Shown here: one piece after another, positions 1 through 9,678 of the stretch
Layout of the letters: every line of letters begins with the position of its first letter
Position numbering within the stretch: the first letter of the stretch is position 1
Origin: Erythrobacter dokdonensis DSW-74
GTDB taxonomy: Bacteria; Pseudomonadota; Alphaproteobacteria; Sphingomonadales; Sphingomonadaceae
Length of the DNA: 64,000 bases
Direction: 5' to 3'
Assembly: GCF_001677335.1 (NCBI RefSeq)
Contig: NZ_LZYB01000003.1
Location: forward strand, 248,001 to 312,000
The notes under the pieces: generated by a model
Seen by the model: the letters and a program-made list of their open reading frames with translations, nothing else
The model's database searches: none
What the model was told of the DNA's origin: nothing
Position numbers and translations under genes: made by a program

Positions 1-2934
1 CTCTCGCGCGCCGAACTGATCGAGCAGGCGATGGCCGACGTGTCGAACGGTGTGGCCGAGGATGATCCCTTCAATCGTTTGGTGGCCGCCACCGGGCTTA
101 CCCCGCGCGAGGCGAACTGGCTGCGTGCGATCTACCGTTATCTGCGCCAGACCGGGGTGAGCTATACCATCTATACCGTGGTCGATGCGCTCGTGGCCGC
201 GCCGCATGTGACCCGCGCAATGATCGACCTTTTCGGCGGGCGTCACGATCCGGCGTTCAAGGGCGACCGCGAGGAGGCAATCGCCACTGCCGCGGCCGCC
301 TTCACCCGCGGGCTGGCCAAAGTTACCGCGATCAATGACGACCGGCTCCTGCGGCTCTACCGCGCGGTGATCGATGCGGTCCTGCGCACCAATGCCTTTT
401 CGCCTGCCGCTGCAGAGGCGCTGGCCTTCAAGATCGATTCGGGCCTTGTGCCAAATCTCCCCAAGCCGGTGCCATGGCGCGAAATCTTCGTCTATTCGAC
501 CCGGGTCGAAGGCATCCATCTGCGTTCGGGCGCGGTGGCACGCGGCGGTCTTCGCTGGTCCGACCGGCGCGACGATTTCCGCACCGAGATCCTCGGGTTG
601 ATGAAGGCGCAGCGGGTGAAGAACGCGGTGATCGTGCCCACGGGAGCCAAGGGCGGGTTTTATCCCAAGCAGCTCCCCTCCCCAGCGCTCGACCGCGAGG
701 GCTGGGCCACCGAAGGACGCGCCTCCTACGAGATCTTTATCCGCACACTGCTGTCGGTCACCGACAACATTGTGGACGGCAAGGTGGTGCATCCCGAGGC
801 CGTGCGGGTGCTCGACGGGGAGGATCCCTATTTCGTGGTCGCCGCGGACAAGGGCACTGCGACCTTTTCCGACGTCGCCAACGCCATCGCCCAATCGCGC
901 GATTTCTGGCTGGATGATGCCTTCGCCAGCGGTGGCTCGAACGGATATGACCACAAGGCGATGGGGATCACCGCGCGCGGCGCTTGGGTATCCGTCCAGC
1001 GCCACTTCCGCGAGATGGGGATCGACGTCCAGAAGGACAGCGTCACCGTAGCGGGCTGCGGAGACATGTCGGGCGACGTTTTCGGCAATGGGATGCTGCT
1101 TTCGAAGGCGATCAAACTGGTGGCCGCATTCGACCATCGCCACATCTTCCTGGACCCTTCACCCGATCCGCTGACAAGCTGGAAGGAGCGCAAGCGGATG
1201 TTCGAACTCCCGCGTTCGAGCTGGGAGGATTACAATCCCGCGCTCATCTCCAAGGGCGGCGGCGTATTCAGCCGTTCGCTGAAGCGCATCAAGCTGACCA
1301 AGCAGGTGCGCGAGCTGCTCGGCATCGGCGAGAAGGAGATCGAGCCCGAGGCGCTGATTTCCGCTATCCTGAGAGCCGAGGTCGATCTGCTGTGGTTCGG
1401 AGGGATCGGCACCTATGTCAAAGCGCCGCAGGAAAACCACATCCAGGTTGGTGATCCAGCCAATGACTCGATCCGCATCGATGCCGACGAGGTCGGTGCC
1501 AAGGTTATCGGCGAGGGCGCCAACCTAGGGGTGACGCAGGCCGGGCGTATCGCGTTCTCGCTGGCGGGAGGACGCATCAATACCGACTTCATCGACAATT
1601 CCGCTGGGGTCGATTGCTCGGATAACGAGGTCAACATCAAGATCGCGCTCGCTGCGGCGATGCGCGAAGGCAAGCTTACCGGGAAGAAGCGTAACACGCT
1701 GCTGGCGGCGATGACCGACGAGGTCGGCCAGATCGTGCTCGAGGACAACCGCTTGCAGGCGCTTGCGCTGTCGGTGGCGGAGACCGGTGGAGGGGGGGCG
1801 ACAGCCTCCTATGTCCGCCTTATCGAGCGCCTCGAGGAAGTGAGTGAGTTCGACCGTCGCACCGAAGGGCTGGCCGATGGCGAGACCCTGCTCCGCCGCG
1901 CCGCCGACGGCCATGGCCTCACTCGCCCCGAACTTGCGGTGCTTCTGTCCTCGGCCAAGCTTGCGCTGCAGGACGCGATCGAGGCGAGCAACCTTGCCGA
2001 TGACCCGGTGCTGGAAGGTATGCTGCTGGCGCGCTTCCCTTCGGCAATGCGCAAGACCTATGCTGGGCAGATTCGCGGTCACCGCTTGCGGCGCGAGATG
2101 ATTGCGACAAGTCTTGCCAATCGTATCGTCAACCGGCTGGGCATGGTCCATCCCTTCGAACTTGCGGAGGAGGAAGGTGTCGGCCTCGCCGAGGTCGCCG
2201 GTGCCTTCGTGGTGGCGGAGCGGCTGTTCGGGCTCGACGCGCTGTGGCGTCAGCTTGACGAGGCGGCAATTCCGGAAGCTGCACGCCTCGCGCTGTTCGA
2301 CAGGCTTGCCGCGGCCGTGGGCAATCTCATGTCCGACGTGCTGCGCACCGCTGCAGGCAAGGTTGCGGCAGGCACAATGGTCAGTGAACTTGGCAGCGGC
2401 GTGGAACTGCTCGCCGAAGCCCGCGACGAACTGCTGGCTGCCGAACCGCGCGCACGCTCGCTAGAACTCAGACAGAACTTTGTCGCCGCCGGAGCGCCCG
2501 AGGCGCTGGCGGCGCAAGTCGCCAACCTGTTTGATTTCGATGGAGCGGTGGGCCTCGCGAGGCTGGCGCTGGAGACCGGGATCAATGCCAAGCTGCTGAC
2601 GCACGCCTTCACTGATATCGGTGCGCGGTTGGGCCTCGACTGGGCTCAGGGAATCGCGGCTCATATGAGCCCGTCTGACGTGTGGGATCGGTTGCTTGTC
2701 TCCGGCCTTGCGCGCGACTTCCAGCAGATGCGGCTCGATTTCCTGCGCAGGCTTATGCGGCGCAAAACTGGCAAGGATGATCCGCGCAGCAATGTCGACG
2801 ACTGGGCAGCGCGCAACGAACAGGCAGTCACCCAGTTTCGCAGCATGGTGACGCGCGCTCAGGCCCGCCCGCCGGTCGGCCCGGCAATGCTCGCCCAGAT
2901 CGCCAGCCAGGCGCGCAATCTGCTCGAACGGTAG
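1..2934 (+). CDS. NAD-specific glutamate dehydrogenase, large type (5' end missing)
   Basis: Oxidatively deaminates L-glutamate to 2-oxoglutarate with NAD+ in the cytoplasm. The frame is already open at base 1, so this is the C-terminal 977 residues of a protein that in this family is about 1550-1600 aa; the N-terminal regulatory region lies outside the window. Visible are the substrate-site segment GAKGGFYPKQ with the catalytic lysine, the Rossmann segment VAGCGDMSGDVFGNG, and the long helical C-terminal domain typical of the 180-kDa class. An ATG at base 31 is internal, not the start. The strong hairpin at 2958-3004 lies 24 bases after the stop. Identification of the family is secure. Confidence 0.93.
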   Translation, partial: LSRAELIEQAMADVSNGVAEDDPFNRLVAATGLTPREANWLRAIYRYLRQTGVSYTIYTVVDALVAAPHVTRAMIDLFGGRHDPAFKGDREEAIATAAAAFTRGLAKVTAINDDRLLRLYRAVIDAVLRTNAFSPAAAEALAFKIDSGLVPNLPKPVPWREIFVYSTRVEGIHLRSGAVARGGLRWSDRRDDFRTEILGLMKAQRVKNAVIVPTGAKGGFYPKQLPSPALDREGWATEGRASYEIFIRTLLSVTDNIVDGKVVHPEAVRVLDGEDPYFVVAADKGTATFSDVANAIAQSRDFWLDDAFASGGSNGYDHKAMGITARGAWVSVQRHFREMGIDVQKDSVTVAGCGDMSGDVFGNGMLLSKAIKLVAAFDHRHIFLDPSPDPLTSWKERKRMFELPRSSWEDYNPALISKGGGVFSRSLKRIKLTKQVRELLGIGEKEIEPEALISAILRAEVDLLWFGGIGTYVKAPQENHIQVGDPANDSIRIDADEVGAKVIGEGANLGVTQAGRIAFSLAGGRINTDFIDNSAGVDCSDNEVNIKIALAAAMREGKLTGKKRNTLLAAMTDEVGQIVLEDNRLQALALSVAETGGGGATASYVRLIERLEEVSEFDRRTEGLADGETLLRRAADGHGLTRPELAVLLSSAKLALQDAIEASNLADDPVLEGMLLARFPSAMRKTYAGQIRGHRLRREMIATSLANRIVNRLGMVHPFELAEEEGVGLAEVAGAFVVAERLFGLDALWRQLDEAAIPEAARLALFDRLAAAVGNLMSDVLRTAAGKVAAGTMVSELGSGVELLAEARDELLAAEPRARSLELRQNFVAAGAPEALAAQVANLFDFDGAVGLARLALETGINAKLLTHAFTDIGARLGLDWAQGIAAHMSPSDVWDRLLVSGLARDFQQMRLDFLRRLMRRKTGKDDPRSNVDDWAARNEQAVTQFRSMVTRAQARPPVGPAMLAQIASQARNLLER

Positions 2935-2957
2935 CACTCTTCCTTCTGGCGGGTTGA

Positions 2958-3004
2958 CCCTCCGGCTGTTTGCGGCACATCAAGGGCCGCAAAGAGCCGG
3001 AGGG
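2958..3004 (+). promoter_or_regulatory. 19-bp-stem hairpin over the ribosome-binding site of the next gene
   Basis: Arms 2958-2976 and 2986-3004 are reverse complements at 18 of 19 positions (one central G-G mismatch) around a 9-base loop. The 3' arm ends in GCCGGAGGG, which contains the only good Shine-Dalgarno match for the ATG at 3018. No T-run follows on either strand, so a simple Rho-independent terminator is a poor fit. It may attenuate read-through from the glutamate dehydrogenase or mask translation of the reductase; which of these is inference. Confidence 0.75.
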
Positions 3005-3017
3005 GCATAGCGAGGCC

Positions 3018-4265
3018 ATGACAGCATCCACCACCGATCACGCCGATGTGGTCATCGTCGGCACCGGCCATGGCGGCGCGCAGGCGGCGATCGCGCTGCG
3101 CCAGCAGGGCCACGAAGGTTCGATCCTGATGATCGGACGCGACAACGCGCCGCCCTATGAACGCCCGCCGCTGTCGAAGGAATACCTCGCCGGGGACAAG
3201 GGCTTCCAGCGGATCATGATCCGCCCTGAGAAGTTTTGGGCAGAAAAGGGCATCGCGCTCAAGCTGGGCGCGGCGGTAACGGCGATCGATGCGGCCGCCC
3301 ACCGGATCACCATCTCGGACGGCAGCATGGTCACCTATCGCAAGCTGATCTGGTCGGGCGGGGGCGATCCGCGCCGTCTGCCGGTGCCGGGCGCGGTGCT
3401 ACCCGGCGTGTTCTACGTCCGTGACAAGTCCGATGCAGACACGATGATGCTGGCGCTTGAGCGGGGCGCAAGCCGTGCTGTCGTGATTGGCGGCGGCTAT
3501 ATCGGGCTGGAGGCTGCGGCAGTTCTGCGCAAGTTGGGCTGCGAGGTGGTACTGGTCGAGATGCTGCCACGACTGCTTGCGCGGGTGGCGGGAGAGGAAC
3601 TGTCGCGTTTCTACGCCGAAGAGCACCGTCGCCAGGGCGTTGACGTGCGGCTCGAGACCGGCGTGCAGGCGGTACTTGGCGAGGATGCTGGCAAGGTTAC
3701 CGGCGTGCGTCTCGACAATGGCGAGGAAGTCGCCTGCGACATGGTGGTTGTCGGCATTGGCATCGTGCCTGCGGTCGGTCCGTTGATCGCAGCGGGAGCT
3801 GCGGGCAGCAACGGGGTCGATGTCGATGAATATTGTCGCACCACACTTGACGATATCTATGCGATCGGGGACTGCGCCGCCCACGCCAATCGTTATGCAG
3901 ACAATGCCGTGATCCGGCTCGAATCCGTACAGAACGCGCACGACATGGCGAATACCGTGGCAAGGGCGATCATGGGCGAGAAGGAGGCCTATGAGGCCCT
4001 GCCGTGGTTCTGGTCGAACCAGTACGATCTCAAGCTTCAGACGGCGGGGCTCAATCTCGGCTACGACCAGACGGTGCTTCGTGGTGATCCCGAGGCCCGC
4101 AAATTCACCGTGGTCTATTTGAAGAACGGCGTTCCCATCGCTTTCGACTGCGTGGGAACGATGAAGGACTATGTCCAGGGGCGGAAGCTGTTGGAGAGCG
4201 GCGTTGGCCGGATCGATCCGGCGCTGCTGGCCGACCCTGAAGTGGCGCTCAAGGATCTGATTTGA
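3018..4265 (+). CDS. FAD/NAD(P)-dependent ferredoxin/rubredoxin reductase-like protein
   Basis: Predicted 415-aa two-dinucleotide-domain flavoprotein that passes electrons from NAD(P)H to a small iron-sulfur protein. The FAD-binding motif [10 protein letters not shown] lies near residues 11-20, the second GxGxxG ([13 protein letters not shown]) near residue 155, and the late FAD motif YAIGDCAAH follows. The layout is that of reductases serving bacterial class I P450s such as CYP153. A TTG at 2970 would add 16 residues, but the ATG at 3018 places the motif at the usual distance. Its 3' end overlaps queG convergently by 17 bases. A CYP153 gene lies 3.5 kb downstream, but no ferredoxin gene is visible in the window, so the pairing is inference. 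Confidence 0.85.
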   Translation: MTASTTDHADVVIVGTGHGGAQAAIALRQQGHEGSILMIGRDNAPPYERPPLSKEYLAGDKGFQRIMIRPEKFWAEKGIALKLGAAVTAIDAAAHRITISDGSMVTYRKLIWSGGGDPRRLPVPGAVLPGVFYVRDKSDADTMMLALERGASRAVVIGGGYIGLEAAAVLRKLGCEVVLVEMLPRLLARVAGEELSRFYAEEHRRQGVDVRLETGVQAVLGEDAGKVTGVRLDNGEEVACDMVVVGIGIVPAVGPLIAAGAAGSNGVDVDEYCRTTLDDIYAIGDCAAHANRYADNAVIRLESVQNAHDMANTVARAIMGEKEAYEALPWFWSNQYDLKLQTAGLNLGYDQTVLRGDPEARKFTVVYLKNGVPIAFDCVGTMKDYVQGRKLLESGVGRIDPALLADPEVALKDLI

Positions 4266-5310
4266 GTCGCGCAAGCGCCCACCGCGCTGCCTCTGCCACC
4301 ACCGGATCGGGATCTTCCGTCAGCGCCTCGACTTGCGCGCCCAGTGCGGTATTGCCGCTGTTGCCTGCCGCGTAGAGGCAGTTCCTAACGAACCGGTCGC
4401 GTCCGATGCGCTTGATCGGGGAGCCGGAAAACAGCGCGCGGAAGCCCGCATCATCCAGCGCCAGCAATTCCGCGAGGCGCGGTGCGACCAGTTCGGCGCG
4501 GGGTAGGAATTCGCGGATCGCCTGGGCTTCGGAAGCGAACTTGTTCCACGGGCAGACGGCAAGGCAATCGTCACAGCCGTAGACGCGGTTGCCAAGCGTC
4601 GCACGGAACTCCTCGGGAACCGGTCCCTTGTGCTCGATGGTGAGGTAGGAAATGCAGCGCCGGGCATCGAGCCTGTAGGGCGCGGGGAAGGCGTTGGTCG
4701 GACAGGCGTCGAGGCACGCTCGGCAGGTACCGCACTGGTCGCGGTGGCCTTCCGCAGGCGCAAGCTCGAGCGTGGTGTAGATTGCGCCGAGAAAGAGCCA
4801 GGAGCCGTGGGTAGGGCTGACGAGGTTGGTGTGCTTGCCCTGCCAACCGATCCCCGCCGCTTCGCCCAACGGCTTTTCCATAACCGGCGCGGTGTCGACG
4901 AATACCTTCACTTCGGCTTGCGGTTCTTCGGCCACCAGCCAGCGGGCCAGTGCCTTGAGCCGCTTCTTCACCACGTCGTGATAGTCGCGCCCTTGGGCAT
5001 AGACCGAAATGCGGGCGTGCTCGTCCGATGCTTCGAGCGCCAGCGGATCCTGGGCCGGGGCATAACTCATCCCGAGCGCGATCACACTGCGCGCCGCCGG
5101 CCACAGGCCTTCGGGCGATCGGCGGTGCTCGGCACGCGCCGCCATCCACTCCATGCTACCGTGATACCCCTCGCCCAGCCATTCCTCCAGCCGCGCACTG
5201 CGCAGCGGGTCGTTCCGGGCCGAAGCGATTCCGCAGGCGGCAAAGCCCAGCGCCCTGGCTTCCGCGGCAATGCGAACCGCCAGATCAGGGGTTGCCAGGT
5301 CATTAACCAT
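4249..5310 (-). CDS. queG: epoxyqueuosine reductase QueG
   Basis: Cobalamin- and iron-sulfur-dependent enzyme for the last step of queuosine formation at tRNA position 34 (epoxyqueuosine to queuosine). The 353-aa length is normal. Two ferredoxin-type cluster motifs are present: [16 protein letters not shown] and, after about 50 residues, [13 protein letters not shown]. The N-terminal domain carries the QueG-type segment around GFAACGIA. A short HEAT-like C-terminal segment follows the clusters. The ATG at 5310 starts 46 bases from the divergent ABC transporter gene. The 3' end overlaps the flavoprotein gene by 17 bases tail to tail. Confidence 0.94.
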   Translation of the reverse strand: MVNDLATPDLAVRIAAEARALGFAACGIASARNDPLRSARLEEWLGEGYHGSMEWMAARAEHRRSPEGLWPAARSVIALGMSYAPAQDPLALEASDEHARISVYAQGRDYHDVVKKRLKALARWLVAEEPQAEVKVFVDTAPVMEKPLGEAAGIGWQGKHTNLVSPTHGSWLFLGAIYTTLELAPAEGHRDQCGTCRACLDACPTNAFPAPYRLDARRCISYLTIEHKGPVPEEFRATLGNRVYGCDDCLAVCPWNKFASEAQAIREFLPRAELVAPRLAELLALDDAGFRALFSGSPIKRIGRDRFVRNCLYAAGNSGNTALGAQVEALTEDPDPVVAEAARWALARLKSDP

Positions 5311-5356
5311 GCTTGGATAGGCTCCCGTTTAATCCTGAAGTCTAACCGGATATGTC

Positions 5357-6367
5357 ATGGACATGGCGGTAAGCGAACAAGGCTGGTCGGGCAATCACGC
5401 AACGGGGTTCAGCGCCGTGCCGGCGGATGAACGTCCGCTGGCGATCGAGGCGAAAGGCTTGGTCAAGAGCTTTGACGGCACACGCGCGGTGGACGGCGTG
5501 GACATCGCCGTGCCCGAGGGCGCGATCTACGGCATTCTCGGCCCTAACGGGGCGGGAAAGACGACGACCTTGCGGATGCTGCTCGGCATCATCGACCCCG
5601 ATGAAGGCGTGCGCCGCGTGTTCGGTCATGATCGCCCGCATGATATCGGCCGGTTGATCGGCTACCTGCCCGAGGAACGCGGCCTGTATCCCGCAATGAA
5701 GTGTGTTGAGGCGATTGCCTTCATGGGCGCGCTGCGGGGGTTGCCGCTGAAAGAGGGGCGCAAGCGCGCGGTCGAGTTGCTCGATCGCCACGGCCTTGGC
5801 CATGCTGCGGACCGCCAGATCCGCCAGCTCTCCAAGGGTATGGCACAAACCGTCCAACTTCTCGGCACGCTGGTGCACAACCCAAGGCTGGTCGTGCTTG
5901 ACGAGCCCTTCTCGGGGCTCGATGCGATCAATCAGGGCAAGCTTGAAATGATGATCCGCGCACTCGCTGACGAGGGCGTGACGGTGATCTTTTCGACCCA
6001 CGTGATCCACCATGCCGAGCGCCTGTGCGAAGGGGTGGCGATTATCGCCGGGGGCAAGGTGCCTTACGCGGGCAGCGTCGAGGCGGCGCGCGACCGCATA
6101 CCGGCGCAGGTGCGTCTGGAGACGCGGGCGCGCGAGGGCGCATGGCTTTCGTTCCTGCCTTCCCAGACGCGGCGCAATGGTGATTTCTTCCACTTTCCGC
6201 TCCCCGAAAGCGGTATCGAGCCGCTGCTGAAGGGGTTGATCGAGGGTGAGGCCGGCATCCTGTCGCTGTCGATCGAGCGCGCCGGCCTGCATGATGCCTT
6301 CGTCGCCATCGCTGGCGAGGCAGCGGCACGCCAGCTGGAAGCCAACAACGCGGAGGACCGCGCATGA
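5357..6367 (+). CDS. ABC transporter ATP-binding protein (NatA-like)
   Basis: ATPase subunit of an ABC-2 type exporter, 336 aa. Walker A GPNGAGKTT is at 62-70, the signature LSKGM follows, then Walker B with D-loop VVLDEPFSGLD and the H-loop in STHVIHHAE. The C-terminal domain of about 90 residues resembles the tail of NatA/DrrA-like ATPases (DUF4162-type). Its stop overlaps the ATG of the permease gene as ATGA, so the two are translationally coupled. A second in-frame ATG at 5363 is an alternative start. The substrate cannot be told from sequence. Confidence 0.93.
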   Translation: MDMAVSEQGWSGNHATGFSAVPADERPLAIEAKGLVKSFDGTRAVDGVDIAVPEGAIYGILGPNGAGKTTTLRMLLGIIDPDEGVRRVFGHDRPHDIGRLIGYLPEERGLYPAMKCVEAIAFMGALRGLPLKEGRKRAVELLDRHGLGHAADRQIRQLSKGMAQTVQLLGTLVHNPRLVVLDEPFSGLDAINQGKLEMMIRALADEGVTVIFSTHVIHHAERLCEGVAIIAGGKVPYAGSVEAARDRIPAQVRLETRAREGAWLSFLPSQTRRNGDFFHFPLPESGIEPLLKGLIEGEAGILSLSIERAGLHDAFVAIAGEAAARQLEANNAEDRA

Positions 6368-7647
6368 GCATTGTCGATGCCAGCCTGCGTACGCGCCTCT
6401 CTGCCCTGGAAGCCGCATGGGTCATCGCCCGTCGAGATTTCGTGGCAGTGCTATTCAGCCGCGCCTTTCTGTTCTTTCTGCTCGGGCCGCTATTCCCGGT
6501 TTTCGTCGGCGGCCTTGCCGGCGCGATCGGCGGCGAGGTGCAGCGCGAGGCGGTGAGCGTCGAGATCGGGCTCGCCATGAGCGCCGATGACAATGCCGCC
6601 ATGATCGCCGCAGGCAAACGTCTGACTCCGCAATTGGGAGGTGCGCTGCCGAGCTTGCGCGAAGTTCCCGAAGCCGCAGGCGATCCCGCATTCGACGCGG
6701 AGCGCTTCATGGAGGCGCGGCGTGGGAATTACGCCGCGATCCTCACCGGCACGCTGGCTACCCCGCAACTGGTCGGCACCGAGGGGCAGGTGCGTCGCTG
6801 GCAAGGCCCGGTCGGCCTTGTCGCGGGCCATGCGCTCGAAGCCAATCCGGCATCATTTCCCGACGTCGCCAGCGCCTTCGTTGCTACAAGTGCAGCCGCC
6901 GAACGCTCGACCCGGATACAGACCGCACAGATCGCCCAGATGTTGCTGTTCCTGCTGACGATGCTGCTGGCAGGCATGGTGCTGTCCAACCTCGTCGAGG
7001 AGAAGGCCAACAAGATCATCGAGATCCTGGCCGCCGCGATACCGATGGACGCAGTGTTCATGGGCAAGCTGTTCGCGATGCTGGCAGTGTCCTTCGTGGG
7101 TATCGGGGTGTGGGGGCTGACCGCTTTCGGTTTGTGGAGCATCGGCAGCGAGGCGATCATCGCCGCGTCAGGTTTCGATCCGGCCCGCCTGCCGGCACCT
7201 GCTGTGGGCTGGCCGCTATTCATCGCGCTTGGGGTGATTTATTTCGCAATGGCCTATCTGCTGCTGGGCGCACTGTTCCTGACAATCGGGGCGATGGCGA
7301 ACACGGTGCGCGAGGTTCAGACCCTGTCGATGCCGGTCACGATGATGCAACTGATGGTGTTCTTCCTTGCTGCTTATACCATCAAGCAGCCGGGCTCCTC
7401 GCTGGAGCTTGCTGCGGTCGTCTTCCCGCTTTCGTCGCCCTTCGCTATGCTGGCCCGTGCGGCGATGGAGCCGGAGCTGTGGACCCACGCGCTGGCGCTG
7501 GCGTGGCAGGCTATGGCGGTGCTGGCGCTGGTCAAGGGCGGCTCGCTGCTGTTCCGAAAGCGGGTGATGAAATCGGGTGGAGCAGGGCGCGTGCGGAGGG
7601 GCTGGTTTGCCCGTCGCAGCCCGGAGGCAGTTGAACCGGCCGAATAG
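6364..7647 (+). CDS. ABC-2 type transporter permease (NatB-like)
   Basis: 427-aa membrane subunit partnering the ATPase just upstream. One membrane segment near residues 25-50 is followed by a periplasmic domain of about 140 residues and then a block of roughly five helices. The coupling segment SNLVEEKANKIIEIL is characteristic of ABC-2/NatB permeases. The 4-base overlap with the ATPase gene supports a two-gene exporter operon. Sodium, drug or lipid substrates are all possible. About 100 bases downstream the CYP153 gene starts, so read-through is conceivable. Confidence 0.9.
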   Translation: MSIVDASLRTRLSALEAAWVIARRDFVAVLFSRAFLFFLLGPLFPVFVGGLAGAIGGEVQREAVSVEIGLAMSADDNAAMIAAGKRLTPQLGGALPSLREVPEAAGDPAFDAERFMEARRGNYAAILTGTLATPQLVGTEGQVRRWQGPVGLVAGHALEANPASFPDVASAFVATSAAAERSTRIQTAQIAQMLLFLLTMLLAGMVLSNLVEEKANKIIEILAAAIPMDAVFMGKLFAMLAVSFVGIGVWGLTAFGLWSIGSEAIIAASGFDPARLPAPAVGWPLFIALGVIYFAMAYLLLGALFLTIGAMANTVREVQTLSMPVTMMQLMVFFLAAYTIKQPGSSLELAAVVFPLSSPFAMLARAAMEPELWTHALALAWQAMAVLALVKGGSLLFRKRVMKSGGAGRVRRGWFARRSPEAVEPAE

Positions 7648-7667
7648 GTTCCGATTCGCAACCAATA

Positions 7668-7696
7668 TTGACATTGCTGTAAGTTAGGGCAGGATG
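7668..7696 (+). promoter_or_regulatory. weak promoter candidate for the CYP153 gene
   Basis: A perfect TTGACA (7668-7673) is followed after 17 bases by AGGATG, a poor -10. It lies in the only non-coding stretch before the P450 start at 7749. Only the -35 is convincing. Confidence 0.25.
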
Positions 7697-7748
7697 CGAC
7701 TCGGACCAGCGCGGCCCCGAACCGGAGGCCGCCGGACGGGAGAGAGAC

Positions 7749-9104
7749 ATGGCTACCATCGCCCCGCCTACACCTTCGGGCGTGCAGCGCCCTCAGGTGC
7801 GCCGCGAACCGACGTCCTATGAAGCGCTCAAGAAGCACTTCGAGACGCATCCCGAAGAGCGCCCCCAGCATACCCATCCCTGGGATGTCAGCCGCTCGGA
7901 CATCTATTTCGAGGATCGCTGGCAGCCGATCTTTGCCGAGATGCGCGCCGCCGGTCCGCTGCATTACATCCCCGAGAGCCCCTTCGGCCCCTACTGGGCG
8001 GTAGTCGGCCACAAGGCGATCCAGCATATCGAGGCCCTTCCGGAAATCTTCTCTTCGAGCTGGGAGCATGGCGGTATCACCATCTTGAACCGGCTGAGCG
8101 AGGAAGAGGCCGCCGCAGCGGGCGTCGACACCCGCGAGCTGCCGATGTTCATCGCCATGGACCGCCCGCAGCACACCGGCCAGCGCCGCACCGTGGCGCC
8201 CAAATTCACCCCCACTGCGATTTCCGACATGGAAGCCGAAATCCGTCAGCGCACGGGCGAGCTGCTCGATTCGCTGCCGCGTGGGGAGGTGTTCGACTGG
8301 GTCGATACAGTATCGATCGAGCTAACCACCGGCATGCTGGCGATCCTGTTCGGCTTTCCGTTGGAGGACCGCCGCCTGCTCACTTTCTGGTCGGACTGGT
8401 CCGGGGATACCGAGCTCGCCACTGTGCGCGAGATGGACTCGCTGCGCTGGAGCATCCTTCAGGAAATGGCCGCCTATTTCCAGTCGCTGTGGATCGAGCG
8501 CACGATGGACAAGGAGCCGGGTGACGATCTCATCTCGATGATGATCCACTCGGAAGCGATGAACCAGATGCGGCCCGAGGAATTCATGGGCAATCTGGTG
8601 CTCCTGATTGTCGGTGGCAACGATACCACCCGCAACACCATGAGCGGCATCATCCACGCGCTCGACAAGTTCCCTGACCAGCGCAAGCTGTTCGAGGAAA
8701 ACCCCGAACTCATCCCTAACGCCGTGCAGGAATGCCTGCGGATGCAGACCCCGCTCGCTCACATGCGCCGCACCTGCACCGAAGATACCGAGGTCTTCGG
8801 GCAGACCATCAAGGCGGGCGACAAGGTGGTGCTGTGGTACATCAGCGCCAACCGCGACGAGGAAGTGTTCGACAATCCGGACAAGCTCGACATCACCCGC
8901 GAAAACGCGCGGCGCCACCTTGCTTTCGGCTACGGCATCCACCGCTGTGTCGGTGCGCGGCTGGCGGAACTGCAATTGCGGGTGCTGCTGGAGGAAATGC
9001 ACAAACGCCGGATGCGGGTGCACGTGGCGGGCGATGTTGAGCGGGTTCGGGCCAATTTCGTCCATGGCTTCCGCAAGCTCGAGGTCGAGATCACCAGCTT
9101 CTGA
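7749..9104 (+). CDS. cyp153: cytochrome P450 of the CYP153 family (terminal alkane hydroxylase)
   Basis: Soluble 451-aa haem monooxygenase, expected to hydroxylate medium-chain alkanes or fatty acyl chains at the terminal carbon. Visible are the I-helix GGNDTTRN (289-296), the K-helix ExxR as ECLR (328-331) and the haem loop FGYGIHRCVG with ligand Cys400. The segment MFIAMDRPQHTGQRR (133-147) and the N-terminal PWDVS region are typical of CYP153. A good Shine-Dalgarno (GGGAGAG) precedes the ATG. A compatible ferredoxin reductase lies upstream at 3018 but is not adjacent, and no ferredoxin gene is seen. Confidence 0.93.
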   Translation: MATIAPPTPSGVQRPQVRREPTSYEALKKHFETHPEERPQHTHPWDVSRSDIYFEDRWQPIFAEMRAAGPLHYIPESPFGPYWAVVGHKAIQHIEALPEIFSSSWEHGGITILNRLSEEEAAAAGVDTRELPMFIAMDRPQHTGQRRTVAPKFTPTAISDMEAEIRQRTGELLDSLPRGEVFDWVDTVSIELTTGMLAILFGFPLEDRRLLTFWSDWSGDTELATVREMDSLRWSILQEMAAYFQSLWIERTMDKEPGDDLISMMIHSEAMNQMRPEEFMGNLVLLIVGGNDTTRNTMSGIIHALDKFPDQRKLFEENPELIPNAVQECLRMQTPLAHMRRTCTEDTEVFGQTIKAGDKVVLWYISANRDEEVFDNPDKLDITRENARRHLAFGYGIHRCVGARLAELQLRVLLEEMHKRRMRVHVAGDVERVRANFVHGFRKLEVEITSF

Positions 9105-9180
9105 GACGAGTGCGACAGTTTGCTGAAACTTCCGGGGTGTCTCGGACGTATAACTGTCACGAGTTGATGGAGCCTGACCG

Positions 9181-9678
9181 ATGCTGACCCGCCCGTTTCG
9201 TCGCCGCACAATGCTTGCCGCTGCCGGAGCTGGCGCGGCCATGCCGCTTATTGCCGCTTGCGGTGCGTCCGAAGCGCAGGCGAAGTCCTTTCCGGTCAGC
9301 AAGTCCGAAGCGGAATGGCGGCGCATCCTCACAAAGGAGCAATACTTCATTCTGCGAGAAGCCGGGACGGAGCGCGCCTTCACCCACCCGCTCAACAAGG
9401 AAAAGCGCAAGGGCACCTTCGTGTGCGCTGGTTGCGGCAATCGGCTCTACGCCTCAGCGCATAAATATGACAGCGGCACCGGGTGGCCCAGCTTCTGGCA
9501 GCCGATCGAAAAGGGGGCCGTGGGCACCAGCACCGATTACAAGCTCGGCTATCCGCGCACAGAGGTTCATTGCGCCGACTGTGGTGGGCATCTCGGTCAT
9601 ATCTTCGGTGACGGGCCGAAGCCCACTGGCAAGCGCCATTGCATCAACGGTTTGGCGCTGACTTTCGTCCCGGCCTAG
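9181..9678 (+). CDS. msrB: peptide methionine-R-sulfoxide reductase MsrB, exported, probably a lipoprotein
   Basis: Repairs methionine-R-sulfoxide in proteins. The 165-aa protein has an arginine-rich start (FRRRTMLAAAG) and a lipobox-like IAAC ending at Cys27, so it looks Tat-exported and lipid-anchored, unlike the usual cytoplasmic MsrB. The zinc CxxC pairs (VCAGCG and HCADCG) and the catalytic cysteine in RHCING are intact. Target proteins would therefore be in the periplasm. Its stop overlaps the convergent PilZ gene by 4 bases. Confidence 0.93.
   Translation: MLTRPFRRRTMLAAAGAGAAMPLIAACGASEAQAKSFPVSKSEAEWRRILTKEQYFILREAGTERAFTHPLNKEKRKGTFVCAGCGNRLYASAHKYDSGTGWPSFWQPIEKGAVGTSTDYKLGYPRTEVHCADCGGHLGHIFGDGPKPTGKRHCINGLALTFVPA

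Noticed and set aside
9111..9162. Inverted repeat GACAGTT / AACTGTC upstream of msrB
   Set aside because: Seven-base arms over 30 bases apart are expected by chance in a window of this length; no supporting promoter elements.
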